From NCBI GenBank assembly GCA_002721815.1, contig PBLQ01000011.1, positions 234,885-298,884 of the forward strand: DNA of 64,000 nucleotides. The letters run 5' to 3'. A program made the position numbers and the translations under genes. The notes under the pieces are model-generated. The model saw only the letters and a program-made list of their open reading frames with translations, did no database searches and was not told the DNA's origin. Each line of letters begins with the position of its first letter. Positions within the stretch are counted from its first letter, which is position 1. The stretch is from Myxococcales bacterium. GTDB lineage: Bacteria; Myxococcota; UBA727; GCA-2721815. This document shows positions 54,265 through 62,750 of the stretch, piece after piece.

Positions 54265-56529
54265 ATGAAGGTCTCATCCACCCGTCTCAACCTGTTTTTA
54301 CTGCCATTGGCAATTTTACTTCCCACCCTCCTGGTCATGGGATGCCCCGAAGAAACTAAACCGGCACCGGCCCCAGAGGTCTTGGGTGAATGCCGAAAAA
54401 ACCTGGACTGTGGGCCGGGCTCCATCTGTGAAAAACTCAATGAAGATGATGAATGGGGTGCCTGCATCAAGTTGGTCTGCACCAGTGATGAAGACTGTGA
54501 TGAGGGGGAAGTTTGTGAAGATCGCAGGGGGATTTGCATTCCCGCAAACACCTGTGACCCAGCCAACCCCCAAGCGGCCTGCGAGCCCGGACAAGTCTGT
54601 GTCTATGAAGATGGGGTTCCCGTTTGCCGGGACGCATCCGATCTCACCCCACCTGACACATGTGCCATTGCACCAGGTCGCCTCTTTATGGGCAATGGCT
54701 CCACCGCTGAAATTAAAGTATCAGGCTTTTTGGAGAGTGGTGCCATGGCACCCAATGCAGAATTCACCATCACAGGTGATGAAGCCCTCACTCTCACCGA
54801 CGGCACAGTGACAGGAACCTGCACCGCCACCACCCCTTGTAATTACACCATCACGGCCACCGCATTGGTGGGCGAAGCATCCTGCGAAGCAACCGTCACC
54901 ATCTTCCCCGCAGTGGCAGAGGCTGACTTTCGAGTGGCCGTTTTTGATGAGACCGACAATGGCCCCCTCGCCTCCGCCAGGGTGGTGGCCAAACTTACCG
55001 ACGGCACCTTAGATGCCCAAGAAACCAACGCCGACGGTCTGTACACCTGGGTGGGGAAAGCCAACGACATTGAAGCCATCTCCGTTTTTGAGCCCTACTA
55101 CCACTGGCAAACCATCGTTGCACCGCCAGCCAATGATGTGGCCCTGTACACCAAACGTGTCCCCAATCCCACACGGGTATCGGGCATGAAAGGCCATTTC
55201 AATTTTGATAATGTTCAAACCTTTGGCGAGGTAAAAATGGCATTGGCGGGGACCCCCATCTCTGGCGACTGGATCAATTTGGATTTCGATAACATTTTGG
55301 GCGAAATCGCCAGTACCGCAGTAGACATCCCAGATATTTTTTCCGGCAACATGCTCATGCCCTCTGGCTTCACGTTCGAGATTAGCGACGAACCCATGAA
55401 AGATTACTTTGTCATTTTCGACGACCCCGGTCCCAGCACCCTTTGGGCCCTCGGTGGTAAGCTCAAGTTAGCCGACGTAGGAGACATCATCGGTGAAGTC
55501 GCCACCTCCACCGTTGACGAAGTGAATATCGGTTCGATTTTAGCGCAGGTCCTGCCATTCTTTAACACCTTCTCCCACGCCGCGGTCACCGGCCTCGAAG
55601 TTTTCGAGACCGATCGTCCCGCCAACCCTTTTGGGGGCGCCATCGACTACGAACGGTGGGACAATCTCTTGGAGTTCACAGATGAGTCGGCAGTGAATCT
55701 CAACACCATGTTGACCCAGAGTCACACCTACGAAATCCCCTCGATCCCTTGCGTTCCAGGTAAAATTTCAGGTTCCACCTGTATCGATGGTGCCTATACC
55801 ACCGGTGTGGTGTTGGCATCAGGAACCATCGTCCCCGGGCAAGGCGTGGTTCCACTGGGCATTTCTTTAGGGCTGGATGACCCTGACAGCGAAGACAATG
55901 AAAACCAAGTAGACGGCATGATCGATTATCTGGCTGGAACCATTGACACACCAGGGGCCGGCTACATGATCGTTGATGCGGCCCCCCAACACGACGGGCT
56001 CGAGGGCAACCTTCTCACCACCATGGCATTCGCACTGGATGTCAACAGCGTCACCGAAGGCAACTTGTCCGTGTCTATTTTGACCCATATCGCCGATTCT
56101 TTTGGTGTCAACAACGGATTTCCCGCCGGTGACTTCTTGGAATTTCAAACGGGTACCTTTAACAACAGCACCCATGTCTTCACCAAGACCGAAGCCAACC
56201 CCGATGCCTTCTTCGTGATCAAAGGCATGGACAGCAGCGAAGGGCTGTGGAATGTTTGGTTTCCTGGTGATGTTACTGAGGTGGATCTCAACTCACTTCG
56301 TACCAGCGATGAATTGGCCGGTACATCCCGAAGAGATACAGAAATTGAAATCCAAGCGCTACGCTTGGGCACCGGGTATACAGGACAAACCGCGTCTACC
56401 TTCTCTGACCTCATGCAATTTAACGGTACCAACGCGGATCGTCTCAACTACTACTTGGGCGCTTGGTCTACGGTCACCTGTGCACCGGTCAGTGAAATCA
56501 ATCCTTCCCCGGGTTGCGTTGTAGAGTAA
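54265..56529 (+). CDS. Large Cys-rich lipoprotein with carboxypeptidase-regulatory-like domain
   Basis: A 754-residue lipoprotein of unknown function. ATG 54265 has GAGGAG 5 nt upstream; lipobox VMGC (Cys27). Residues about 36-130 are a Cys-rich EB-like region (CRKNLDCGPGSICE, CTSDEDCDEGEVCED). An Ig-like domain (about 135-220) and a carboxypeptidase-regulatory-like beta-sandwich (about 221-310, VAVFDETDNGPLASARVVA ... GLYTWVGKANDIEAI) follow. The remaining about 440 residues are beta-rich without a recognised family; one region has GMKGHFNFDNVQTFGEVKMA. Such transthyretin-like domains often display or orient a neighbour. It is the first of four same-strand genes, all lipoprotein or exported, that end with a multihaem cytochrome. 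Confidence 0.8.
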   Translation: MKVSSTRLNLFLLPLAILLPTLLVMGCPEETKPAPAPEVLGECRKNLDCGPGSICEKLNEDDEWGACIKLVCTSDEDCDEGEVCEDRRGICIPANTCDPANPQAACEPGQVCVYEDGVPVCRDASDLTPPDTCAIAPGRLFMGNGSTAEIKVSGFLESGAMAPNAEFTITGDEALTLTDGTVTGTCTATTPCNYTITATALVGEASCEATVTIFPAVAEADFRVAVFDETDNGPLASARVVAKLTDGTLDAQETNADGLYTWVGKANDIEAISVFEPYYHWQTIVAPPANDVALYTKRVPNPTRVSGMKGHFNFDNVQTFGEVKMALAGTPISGDWINLDFDNILGEIASTAVDIPDIFSGNMLMPSGFTFEISDEPMKDYFVIFDDPGPSTLWALGGKLKLADVGDIIGEVATSTVDEVNIGSILAQVLPFFNTFSHAAVTGLEVFETDRPANPFGGAIDYERWDNLLEFTDESAVNLNTMLTQSHTYEIPSIPCVPGKISGSTCIDGAYTTGVVLASGTIVPGQGVVPLGISLGLDDPDSEDNENQVDGMIDYLAGTIDTPGAGYMIVDAAPQHDGLEGNLLTTMAFALDVNSVTEGNLSVSILTHIADSFGVNNGFPAGDFLEFQTGTFNNSTHVFTKTEANPDAFFVIKGMDSSEGLWNVWFPGDVTEVDLNSLRTSDELAGTSRRDTEIEIQALRLGTGYTGQTASTFSDLMQFNGTNADRLNYYLGAWSTVTCAPVSEINPSPGCVVE

Positions 56530-56555
56530 CCTTCAAATCGTTCTGAACCTGCTTT

Positions 56556-56573
56556 TTGTGGCCTTAGCCACAA
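56556..56573. other. Short inverted repeat after the 754-aa lipoprotein gene
   Basis: TTGTGGC, loop CTTA, GCCACAA is a perfect 7-bp hairpin 27 bp after the stop, but no T-run follows it on either strand, so it is not a standard terminator. It could be an RNA-stability or operator element. Confidence 0.3.
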
Positions 56574-56622
56574 GTCTGTTCGAATTTTATGCCTCCTATG
56601 GTAATCTTTTGACCAGGGAGGC

Positions 56623-57195
56623 ATGGTGGCGACTCATTTTTTTGCGCGAACAACCAGGGGAACAATGATCCTCTGTAGCTGCACCCTGCTTCTGCTCGGA
56701 GGACACGGTTGCGCTGGAGACGCCAGTTCAAAATCTGGGAACCTGGAAGAAACAGATTACGTCAAAAGCTTTAATAGAGATGTCTCAGCGCAGGACTGCT
56801 ACAATGAAGAAGAGGTAGACCTCTTACTCGGTATCTACACCGATACGTTTGTAAGCTTTTCAGAAAACCAAGATTTGGTTCTTTCATCGGATGCCGATGG
56901 CGGTCTGGCCGCGACCATTGCGGTGGTTTTGATGGGCACATCTTCCGATGCTGTTTCACAGATTAATTTCTCGGTCACGATAGAAGACGAAACCGTTGGC
57001 GCAGTGAGCCACAATCATTTTGAAGGGTTTTGCACGCCAGAATTGAATTGGCTCATCCCCCAGCTCGGCCTGGGCTTTAATCCGGGTACAAGTCTATTTG
57101 ACTTGACCGACCAAACCGCCACGCTCAACGTAGATTTGCTTTTCACCGATGACAGTACCAAGGCTTTTCAAGCGCAGGTGGTCTTCACCCCTTAA
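56623..57195 (+). CDS. Small lipoprotein of unknown function
   Basis: A 190-residue lipoprotein; signal core MILCSCTLLLLGGHGC. The start is uncertain: ATG 56623 has GGGAGG only 1 nt upstream but supplies the Arg residues needed before the hydrophobic core (residues 9-12), while ATG 56665 has a well-spaced AGGGG and a bare core. The first is kept. The mature part (about 30-190) is probably a beta-sandwich (ILMGTSSDA... VSQINFSVTIEDET ... ATLNVDLLFTDDS), with two cysteines. It sits 11 bp before the next lipoprotein gene and shares its style, so the two may form a pair. No family was recognised. Confidence 0.68.
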   Translation: MVATHFFARTTRGTMILCSCTLLLLGGHGCAGDASSKSGNLEETDYVKSFNRDVSAQDCYNEEEVDLLLGIYTDTFVSFSENQDLVLSSDADGGLAATIAVVLMGTSSDAVSQINFSVTIEDETVGAVSHNHFEGFCTPELNWLIPQLGLGFNPGTSLFDLTDQTATLNVDLLFTDDSTKAFQAQVVFTP

Positions 57196-57206
57196 GGAAA
57201 TAATGA

Positions 57207-57707
57207 ATGTCCGCTTCACTTCCCACTCAACCCACAGCAACCTTTTTCCTGCTCGTATTGCTCATGAGTTCAGGCTGGGGCTGTACCTTGCCGTGTGAAG
57301 AAGGAGAACAAGACTTCAAGGTTTTTCAAAATGGGGAAGAGATTCAAGACGGGGCTCAGTTGGTCCTGGGCGACGTCATGGTGGGGGGCCCTCAGGGCGG
57401 AAGTCACGCCGCAGTGGGGACTTCTTTCAACACCCACATCTCGGGGGTCACCCGGAGTCAGTTCGCATCGCTCAGCGCACGTTTGGTACAAGACGGTGAA
57501 GAAATCGGCGCCTATTTTTCCGGCAGTCAATTAGACCCCGAAACGTGCAACCCCGATGACGCCATATGGGAGTTGAGCCCGAGCATCGCCATATACAATG
57601 TCGAATCCCTCCTCGATTTAGACGGCCAGCCGGTCACTCTGGAAATAACCCTTGAGGCTAATGAGGAACAAAAAAGAGAATACAGTCTCACTTTATTCGT
57701 AGAGTAG
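57207..57707 (+). CDS. Small lipoprotein of unknown function
   Basis: A 166-residue lipoprotein with signal ending SGWGC (Cys26). AAGGA at 57194-57198 precedes MSASLP at 57207 by 8 nt; an ATG at 57203 opens another frame. The mature protein is beta-rich, resembling a single immunoglobulin-like sandwich (DFKVFQNGEEIQDGAQLVLGD, VTLEITLEANEEQKREYSLTLF). It is similar in layout to its upstream neighbour but too divergent to align by eye beyond the general strand pattern. The next gene, a multihaem cytochrome, begins 26 bp downstream, so the three are probably co-transcribed. Confidence 0.7.
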   Translation: MSASLPTQPTATFFLLVLLMSSGWGCTLPCEEGEQDFKVFQNGEEIQDGAQLVLGDVMVGGPQGGSHAAVGTSFNTHISGVTRSQFASLSARLVQDGEEIGAYFSGSQLDPETCNPDDAIWELSPSIAIYNVESLLDLDGQPVTLEITLEANEEQKREYSLTLFVE

Positions 57708-57733
57708 TTCAATGGGGAGAACGGCACCGTAGC

Positions 57734-59770
57734 ATGACACCAACCAGACTGACATTCCAATTACTATTGTGGGTTTGGCTGTTCTACGGTGCGCCAGGCT
57801 GTTTGAGTCAGTGTGACCCTGAGCCGCCAGGGCCCAACCCCGCCGATTTTGAATCCAGCTGTGTCTATTGTCATCAATACACGCCCGAAGCCTTAGCAGA
57901 GGTCGCACATCCTTGGGCCCCCTTAAGTTGCGTGGATTGTCATGGCGGGAACCGTGATGCCTTCACTCAAGAAGAGGCACACATTGCCAAACCACAGGCT
58001 GTCACCAGCACCTACCGACATTTGGCCACAGAAGAACTGAACAATCTCAATATGGATTATTTACGTTTTGCCAACCCTGGTGATTTGCGCGTGGCGGAAA
58101 TCAGTTGTGGCTCAAAAAATCCACAAAGTATCGTGGGGGTCACCGGGTGTCACCAAGGCATCGTCGAAACCACCCAGCGGTCTGTCATGTCGACTTTCAC
58201 CGGGCACTACAACATCCCGCGCTTTTTGGCTGGGCTTCAAGGGCGCGAAGCTGCAGTTGGAGCGGTCAGTCTCGAATCGCAAACGGATGATCAACCCATG
58301 GGAACCGTCATGTCCATCGAACCGCTTTTGGGCCCTGAACCCGATAGCTCCGATGTGGGCTTTGTCATGGACACCTATCTGGTCCAGGCTTGTCCCAAAT
58401 GCCACGCCAATGCACCGGGGCCCAATGATGCCTACGGCAACTACCGTTCTTCCGGATGTACCTCATGCCACATGGTTTATAATGACGATGGCATCTCCAG
58501 ATCGTTGCTGCAAAACATCAGCAACCCCAACAATACCGACGGGCAATCTCCTCACCCCCAGACCCACCAATTGACCTCTGCCATACCCGTGGCCCAATGT
58601 GTTCATTGTCACTACCAGGGCGCAAGGATTGGCTTAATGTACCAAGGCAAACGTGAAGCAGGTGGTTTTAAGGCACAAGACGAAGATGGTTTCCCCATTG
58701 ATGAAGCGGCCCCCCGACCCAACCATGCCACTTACGAAGGACGCGCCATGTTCGTGAATAACCGTCCCTCTGATTTTTATATCGAATACGAAGATGACGA
58801 TAATGACGGGCTTGAAGACACACCGGCTGACCTCCATCACACAGCGGGTCTCGTCTGCGCGGATTGTCACATCGGCTCCGATGTGCATGGCGATGGCTAT
58901 TTATACAGCACAGGTAAATTTCAGGCGAAAATACGCTGCGAAAGCTGTCACGGCACCGTGCGAGAAACCATCCAACCCAATGATGAAGGTTTCTTCACCA
59001 ACAGTGCCGGTGAGCCCATCAAAGCCCTGTATGAAAATGAAGGTAAGATCTATCTGCGCGGCAAACTGAGCGGCAAAGACCACGTGGTTAAGCAAGTCAA
59101 GGAGTCGCTCGACAACTACCCCACTTGGACCAATTTACAAAACGCCATGGGGGTCAACGAAGACGGGTACAGTCACACCGATGACATCGAATGTCATACC
59201 TGCCACACTGGATGGCGGCAAAGCTGTTTGGGTTGTCATGTAACGGTTGGCAAAGGTTATCGGTCTCGAACGCCTAACTACCAAACAGGTACCAATGAGT
59301 TGAATTACTTCGAAGGCGAGCGTTTCTTTAGCAGCGTTAAAGATATTTTCTTAGGCATGAACCATCGTGGTAAAATATCGACCGTCTGCCCCTCCGAACA
59401 GATGTTTATTTCAATGAAAGAAAAAACAGACGAGGGTGCAGCAACGGTGATGGATATGCAGGTACGACGTACGGCCACCGGCAAACTTGGTTTTGGCTGG
59501 CAGCCCAACCATCCACACACAACCCAGCTCGTGGCCCAACCGTGCACCCTGTGTCACCTGAAAGAAGATGGCAGCAATGAGAAGGCCGTCAAAGGTGTAT
59601 ATGGTTTTGGCACTGGCGAATTCATGTTGCGAGACGGTGAGGGGCAAGCCTACGACCTCACACAAATTTTAGATGAAAATGGTGACCCCATCGTGGACTT
59701 TGCGCACGAGGGCACGGGGGCCGTACCACCAGACGTCATTCAAAGGGCGATGGAGATCACCGTCCCCTAA
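57734..59770 (+). CDS. Exported eleven-haem c-type cytochrome with one CX13CH site
   Basis: A 678-residue exported cytochrome; the signal ends GAPGC, so it may be a lipoprotein. Ten CXXCH motifs: C43, C66, C220, C242, C289, C375, C402, C487, C498 and C604. In addition Cys125 and Cys139-His140 form a CX13CH motif (CGSKNPQSIVGVTGCH), of the stretched kind known from the CX15CH haem of the MccA sulfite reductase and a few others. Eleven haems in one chain suggest electron transfer across the envelope or a haem-based reductase. The function is unknown: no lysine-coordinated CXXCK (NrfA) motif is seen, and the sequence is not obviously OTR, MtrA or MccA. Three lipoprotein genes lie just upstream. 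Confidence 0.9.
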   Translation: MTPTRLTFQLLLWVWLFYGAPGCLSQCDPEPPGPNPADFESSCVYCHQYTPEALAEVAHPWAPLSCVDCHGGNRDAFTQEEAHIAKPQAVTSTYRHLATEELNNLNMDYLRFANPGDLRVAEISCGSKNPQSIVGVTGCHQGIVETTQRSVMSTFTGHYNIPRFLAGLQGREAAVGAVSLESQTDDQPMGTVMSIEPLLGPEPDSSDVGFVMDTYLVQACPKCHANAPGPNDAYGNYRSSGCTSCHMVYNDDGISRSLLQNISNPNNTDGQSPHPQTHQLTSAIPVAQCVHCHYQGARIGLMYQGKREAGGFKAQDEDGFPIDEAAPRPNHATYEGRAMFVNNRPSDFYIEYEDDDNDGLEDTPADLHHTAGLVCADCHIGSDVHGDGYLYSTGKFQAKIRCESCHGTVRETIQPNDEGFFTNSAGEPIKALYENEGKIYLRGKLSGKDHVVKQVKESLDNYPTWTNLQNAMGVNEDGYSHTDDIECHTCHTGWRQSCLGCHVTVGKGYRSRTPNYQTGTNELNYFEGERFFSSVKDIFLGMNHRGKISTVCPSEQMFISMKEKTDEGAATVMDMQVRRTATGKLGFGWQPNHPHTTQLVAQPCTLCHLKEDGSNEKAVKGVYGFGTGEFMLRDGEGQAYDLTQILDENGDPIVDFAHEGTGAVPPDVIQRAMEITVP

Positions 59771-59876
59771 ATGCTCGCAGATAACACGCAGTCGATATTT
59801 CTCGCCATCAACTCCATTCAGGTTTTGGCCTATGAATTTGTATCAAAACCGAATATCACGCGCCAGCTCACGAGTC

Positions 59877-62741
59877 TTAAGCCTCTAACTCCGCCTTTAA
59901 TCGATCTAAACTTTGTACCAACTCGAACCGAGCCCCTTTTGATAGCCCATCTAACATTTTGTTACCTTCTTCCAATGCGGCCTGGGCTGCCCGGAGGTCG
60001 CCGGATAACCGCATCACTTGCCCTCGGTAGCTGACCGCCAAGCCGAGCAAACGTTGGCCAGACTCTTGTTGTCGAACGATGGCTTCACCTTCCGCCACCA
60101 ACTGCTTTGCCTGGGAAAACATCGATAAACGCGCCATCACTTCCCCCAAAGCACACATGAAATATCCCGTGGCTTTGACTTGCAGCTGTTGGCACAACAA
60201 AACACACTCTTCGAGGTACTGACGGGCTTGAACGTAATGCTGGTCCTCCAAAAACGCCAACCCCATATTGCCAAGGGTTATGGTTTCTTCAAATCGCTGG
60301 CCTTCTTCTCTCAAAATTTGCAGTGCGGCCTCATAGTTGTGAAGACCTTCGTCCCGAATGCCATGATCCAGCAATAAATCACCAAGTGCCCGGTGCACCC
60401 AACCTTCAGCGGCTCGGCTACCAATCTGCCGATGAATGCGTAAGGCGCCTTTGAAATATTGACGCGCCTCTCGCAATCTCTCTTCGTCATTGAGTTCATG
60501 ATGAAAGCGATATATTTTTCCTAACAACCCCAAAGTAACGCCTTCTTGCAACCGAATTTGGTGTTTGCGGTGTAGCAGCAAAGCCCTACGACAGAAGGTT
60601 TCAGCTTCTTGAAGGTTACCAAAATGGGTTTGTAAGTCACCCAGCTGGGTCAAAATGGTCCCTTCGCTCACTTCGTCATCAATGCTTTTGGATAACGCCA
60701 AAGCTTCAGTTAGAAGTGATTCAGCGTGGCCTGCATGCTCTGACCATCGACTTAATTTTGCTTTTTGTAGCAACAAGCGAACCCTTAAGGCATCGGGCAC
60801 CCCTGTTTGTCCCTCGATTTGGCTGGCTGTTTCAATGGCATCTCGAAATGGTCCCTGTTCACCGTAAACATGCATTGCGGCCAGACCGAACAATACAGCA
60901 TCTTTACCGTTTCCTTCATTTAATGAGAAAGATAATCCAGTTTGAATGTTCTCCAACTCAAACACCAGCTTCTGTCGTCGGCGTGTACCGCCCTTCATGG
61001 AAAAAGAATCTAAATGGTCCTGTTCTCCAAATTGGACATAGTATCTCGCGTGACGCACAAGGACCTCCCCTTCCGGATCAGCGTCGCTATTCTTTCCCAT
61101 TTCAGCTAATTGCATGGCACCGTATTCACGAATGCTCTCAAATAGATGGTACCGATGGTATCCTTGCCAACACATTTTCCGTTCCCATAAATGCATTTCA
61201 ACCAAACGGTGCGCAATACGTTTGATGGAAGGGGCATCAGGAAACGGCGCCAGGTTGACCACCGCATTCACGGCCTTGAGATCGAACCCACCTCTAAAAA
61301 CCGTGGATTGCGCCAGAACCGCCTTCTCCCAAGGATCGAGCAGGTTCCACGACCAATCAATGGTGGCTTTGAGTGTTTTCTGTCTGGGCTCAGCATGGGG
61401 GTCTCGGTTTTGCAGTAATTTGAATCGCTGATTTAGACGCGCCAAAATTTTTGCGGGCGACAAAATATTTATACGTGAGGCCGCCAGTTCAATGGCCAAA
61501 GGGATGCCATCCAAACGCTTCACCAATTCTCGCACCACTTCTTTGTTTTGTTCGTCCAGAACAAAAGCATAGCTCCTGGTCTTTGCGAATTGTTCAAACA
61601 GCCGAGAACCATCTTGGTCATTCATTGGACCCAAAGGTAAAGGGGCCTCATCCATCAGCCCTAATTGACGCCTTGACGTCACCAAAAAATGAGCATGCGG
61701 TGCACCCTCTGCCCAGCTCTCCACCGTTTGTTCTCCAAGGGACGTTAAGTGCTCAAAATTATCAATGATGATCAGCACCCGACCGCAGTCTCTGATGGCC
61801 TCGGTTAAAGCTTGGATTTGGTCTTCTTCATCGCGAAACTCATACAAAGACAAGGACAAGGAATTGGCCAAGGTGGTGAGAAACTCTCCCAAGGTGTGAG
61901 CACTCGCGACATCCGCATACCACACGCCACCAGGGTAATGAACCAACTGCATGGACCCGTACCTGATCGCCAATCGGCTCTTTCCAACGCCTCCCGGCCC
62001 AACAAGACTCACCACCTCATGGCCTTCATCAAAAAGATGGGAAACTGCCTGTAACGATTTTTTGCGACCCACGAACGCATTGGGTTGGTGCGGCAAATTA
62101 CTTTTGTGAGCCCCCAGCGCGCGCAAAGGAGGGAAGAGTCTCTCACTCAGTTCCTGGGGTTGAATTTGAAAAAGGCGGCCGGCCTCTTGAACCCCCCGCA
62201 GCCGATAAACCCCCAAATCAATAAAATGCAAGGTATCTAAACGATCGTCCGATTCTAATACTTCGTTGCTCAATAGGATCTGACCGCCATGACCGGCGTT
62301 GGCAATGCGAGCCGTTCGGTTCACGGAAGGCCCAAAATAATCCATCCTGCCAGTGACAGGGTCGGCTTCACAGGAGGGCTCACCCACATGAATCCCCATG
62401 CGAACCCGTAACCCACGATACAGGATTTTACCATCTGCGGTGGTGACTTCAGCGCCGAAGGATTCGTCGATGATCTCTTGAGGCCACGGGGCACCGACCA
62501 ACTGTTCTTGAACCCTTAAGCACCACTGGGCCGCATCCATGGCATGGGCAAACGCGGCCATGAACACATCGCCTTCTGATTTAACTTCATAGCCCTGGCA
62601 GGTTTCTAAATTCTCTCTAAGAATCCCATTGTAGAGGGCGTTCGCTTCGGCCATAGGTCCAGTGGCCCGATCCCACAACCCAGTGGCCCCTTGAACATTG
62701 GCAAACACCAAAGTGACTTGACCGACAGGCGCTTGTGTCAT
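59877..62741 (-). CDS. Class III cyclase-homology / AAA-NB-ARC ATPase / TPR signalling protein
   Basis: Cytoplasmic regulator of 954 residues, same layout as mycobacterial cyclase-ATPase-TPR proteins but without their LuxR C-terminus. Residues about 8-200 are a class III cyclase homology domain, with NRTARI (transition-state Asn and Arg) and a second metal Asp (Asp58 in SEGDVFMAAF). The first metal site reads FANVQGAT, Asn15 in place of the usual Asp, so activity is doubtful. An ATPase follows: FVGRKK (about 222), P-loop GPGGVGKS (about 245-252), Walker B VLIIIDNFEHL (about 330), then winged-helix-like segments and TPR repeats from about 600 to 954. Start ATG 62741, GAGG upstream, 9 bp after the stop of the TPR gene that precedes it on the same strand. 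It converges on the cytochrome gene. Confidence 0.87.
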   Translation of the reverse strand: MTQAPVGQVTLVFANVQGATGLWDRATGPMAEANALYNGILRENLETCQGYEVKSEGDVFMAAFAHAMDAAQWCLRVQEQLVGAPWPQEIIDESFGAEVTTADGKILYRGLRVRMGIHVGEPSCEADPVTGRMDYFGPSVNRTARIANAGHGGQILLSNEVLESDDRLDTLHFIDLGVYRLRGVQEAGRLFQIQPQELSERLFPPLRALGAHKSNLPHQPNAFVGRKKSLQAVSHLFDEGHEVVSLVGPGGVGKSRLAIRYGSMQLVHYPGGVWYADVASAHTLGEFLTTLANSLSLSLYEFRDEEDQIQALTEAIRDCGRVLIIIDNFEHLTSLGEQTVESWAEGAPHAHFLVTSRRQLGLMDEAPLPLGPMNDQDGSRLFEQFAKTRSYAFVLDEQNKEVVRELVKRLDGIPLAIELAASRINILSPAKILARLNQRFKLLQNRDPHAEPRQKTLKATIDWSWNLLDPWEKAVLAQSTVFRGGFDLKAVNAVVNLAPFPDAPSIKRIAHRLVEMHLWERKMCWQGYHRYHLFESIREYGAMQLAEMGKNSDADPEGEVLVRHARYYVQFGEQDHLDSFSMKGGTRRRQKLVFELENIQTGLSFSLNEGNGKDAVLFGLAAMHVYGEQGPFRDAIETASQIEGQTGVPDALRVRLLLQKAKLSRWSEHAGHAESLLTEALALSKSIDDEVSEGTILTQLGDLQTHFGNLQEAETFCRRALLLHRKHQIRLQEGVTLGLLGKIYRFHHELNDEERLREARQYFKGALRIHRQIGSRAAEGWVHRALGDLLLDHGIRDEGLHNYEAALQILREEGQRFEETITLGNMGLAFLEDQHYVQARQYLEECVLLCQQLQVKATGYFMCALGEVMARLSMFSQAKQLVAEGEAIVRQQESGQRLLGLAVSYRGQVMRLSGDLRAAQAALEEGNKMLDGLSKGARFELVQSLDRLKAELEA

Positions 62742-62750
62742 GAATGCGCC

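Noticed and set aside
56556-56573. Rho-independent terminator after the 754-aa lipoprotein gene
   Set aside because: A good hairpin, but no T-run follows it on either strand.
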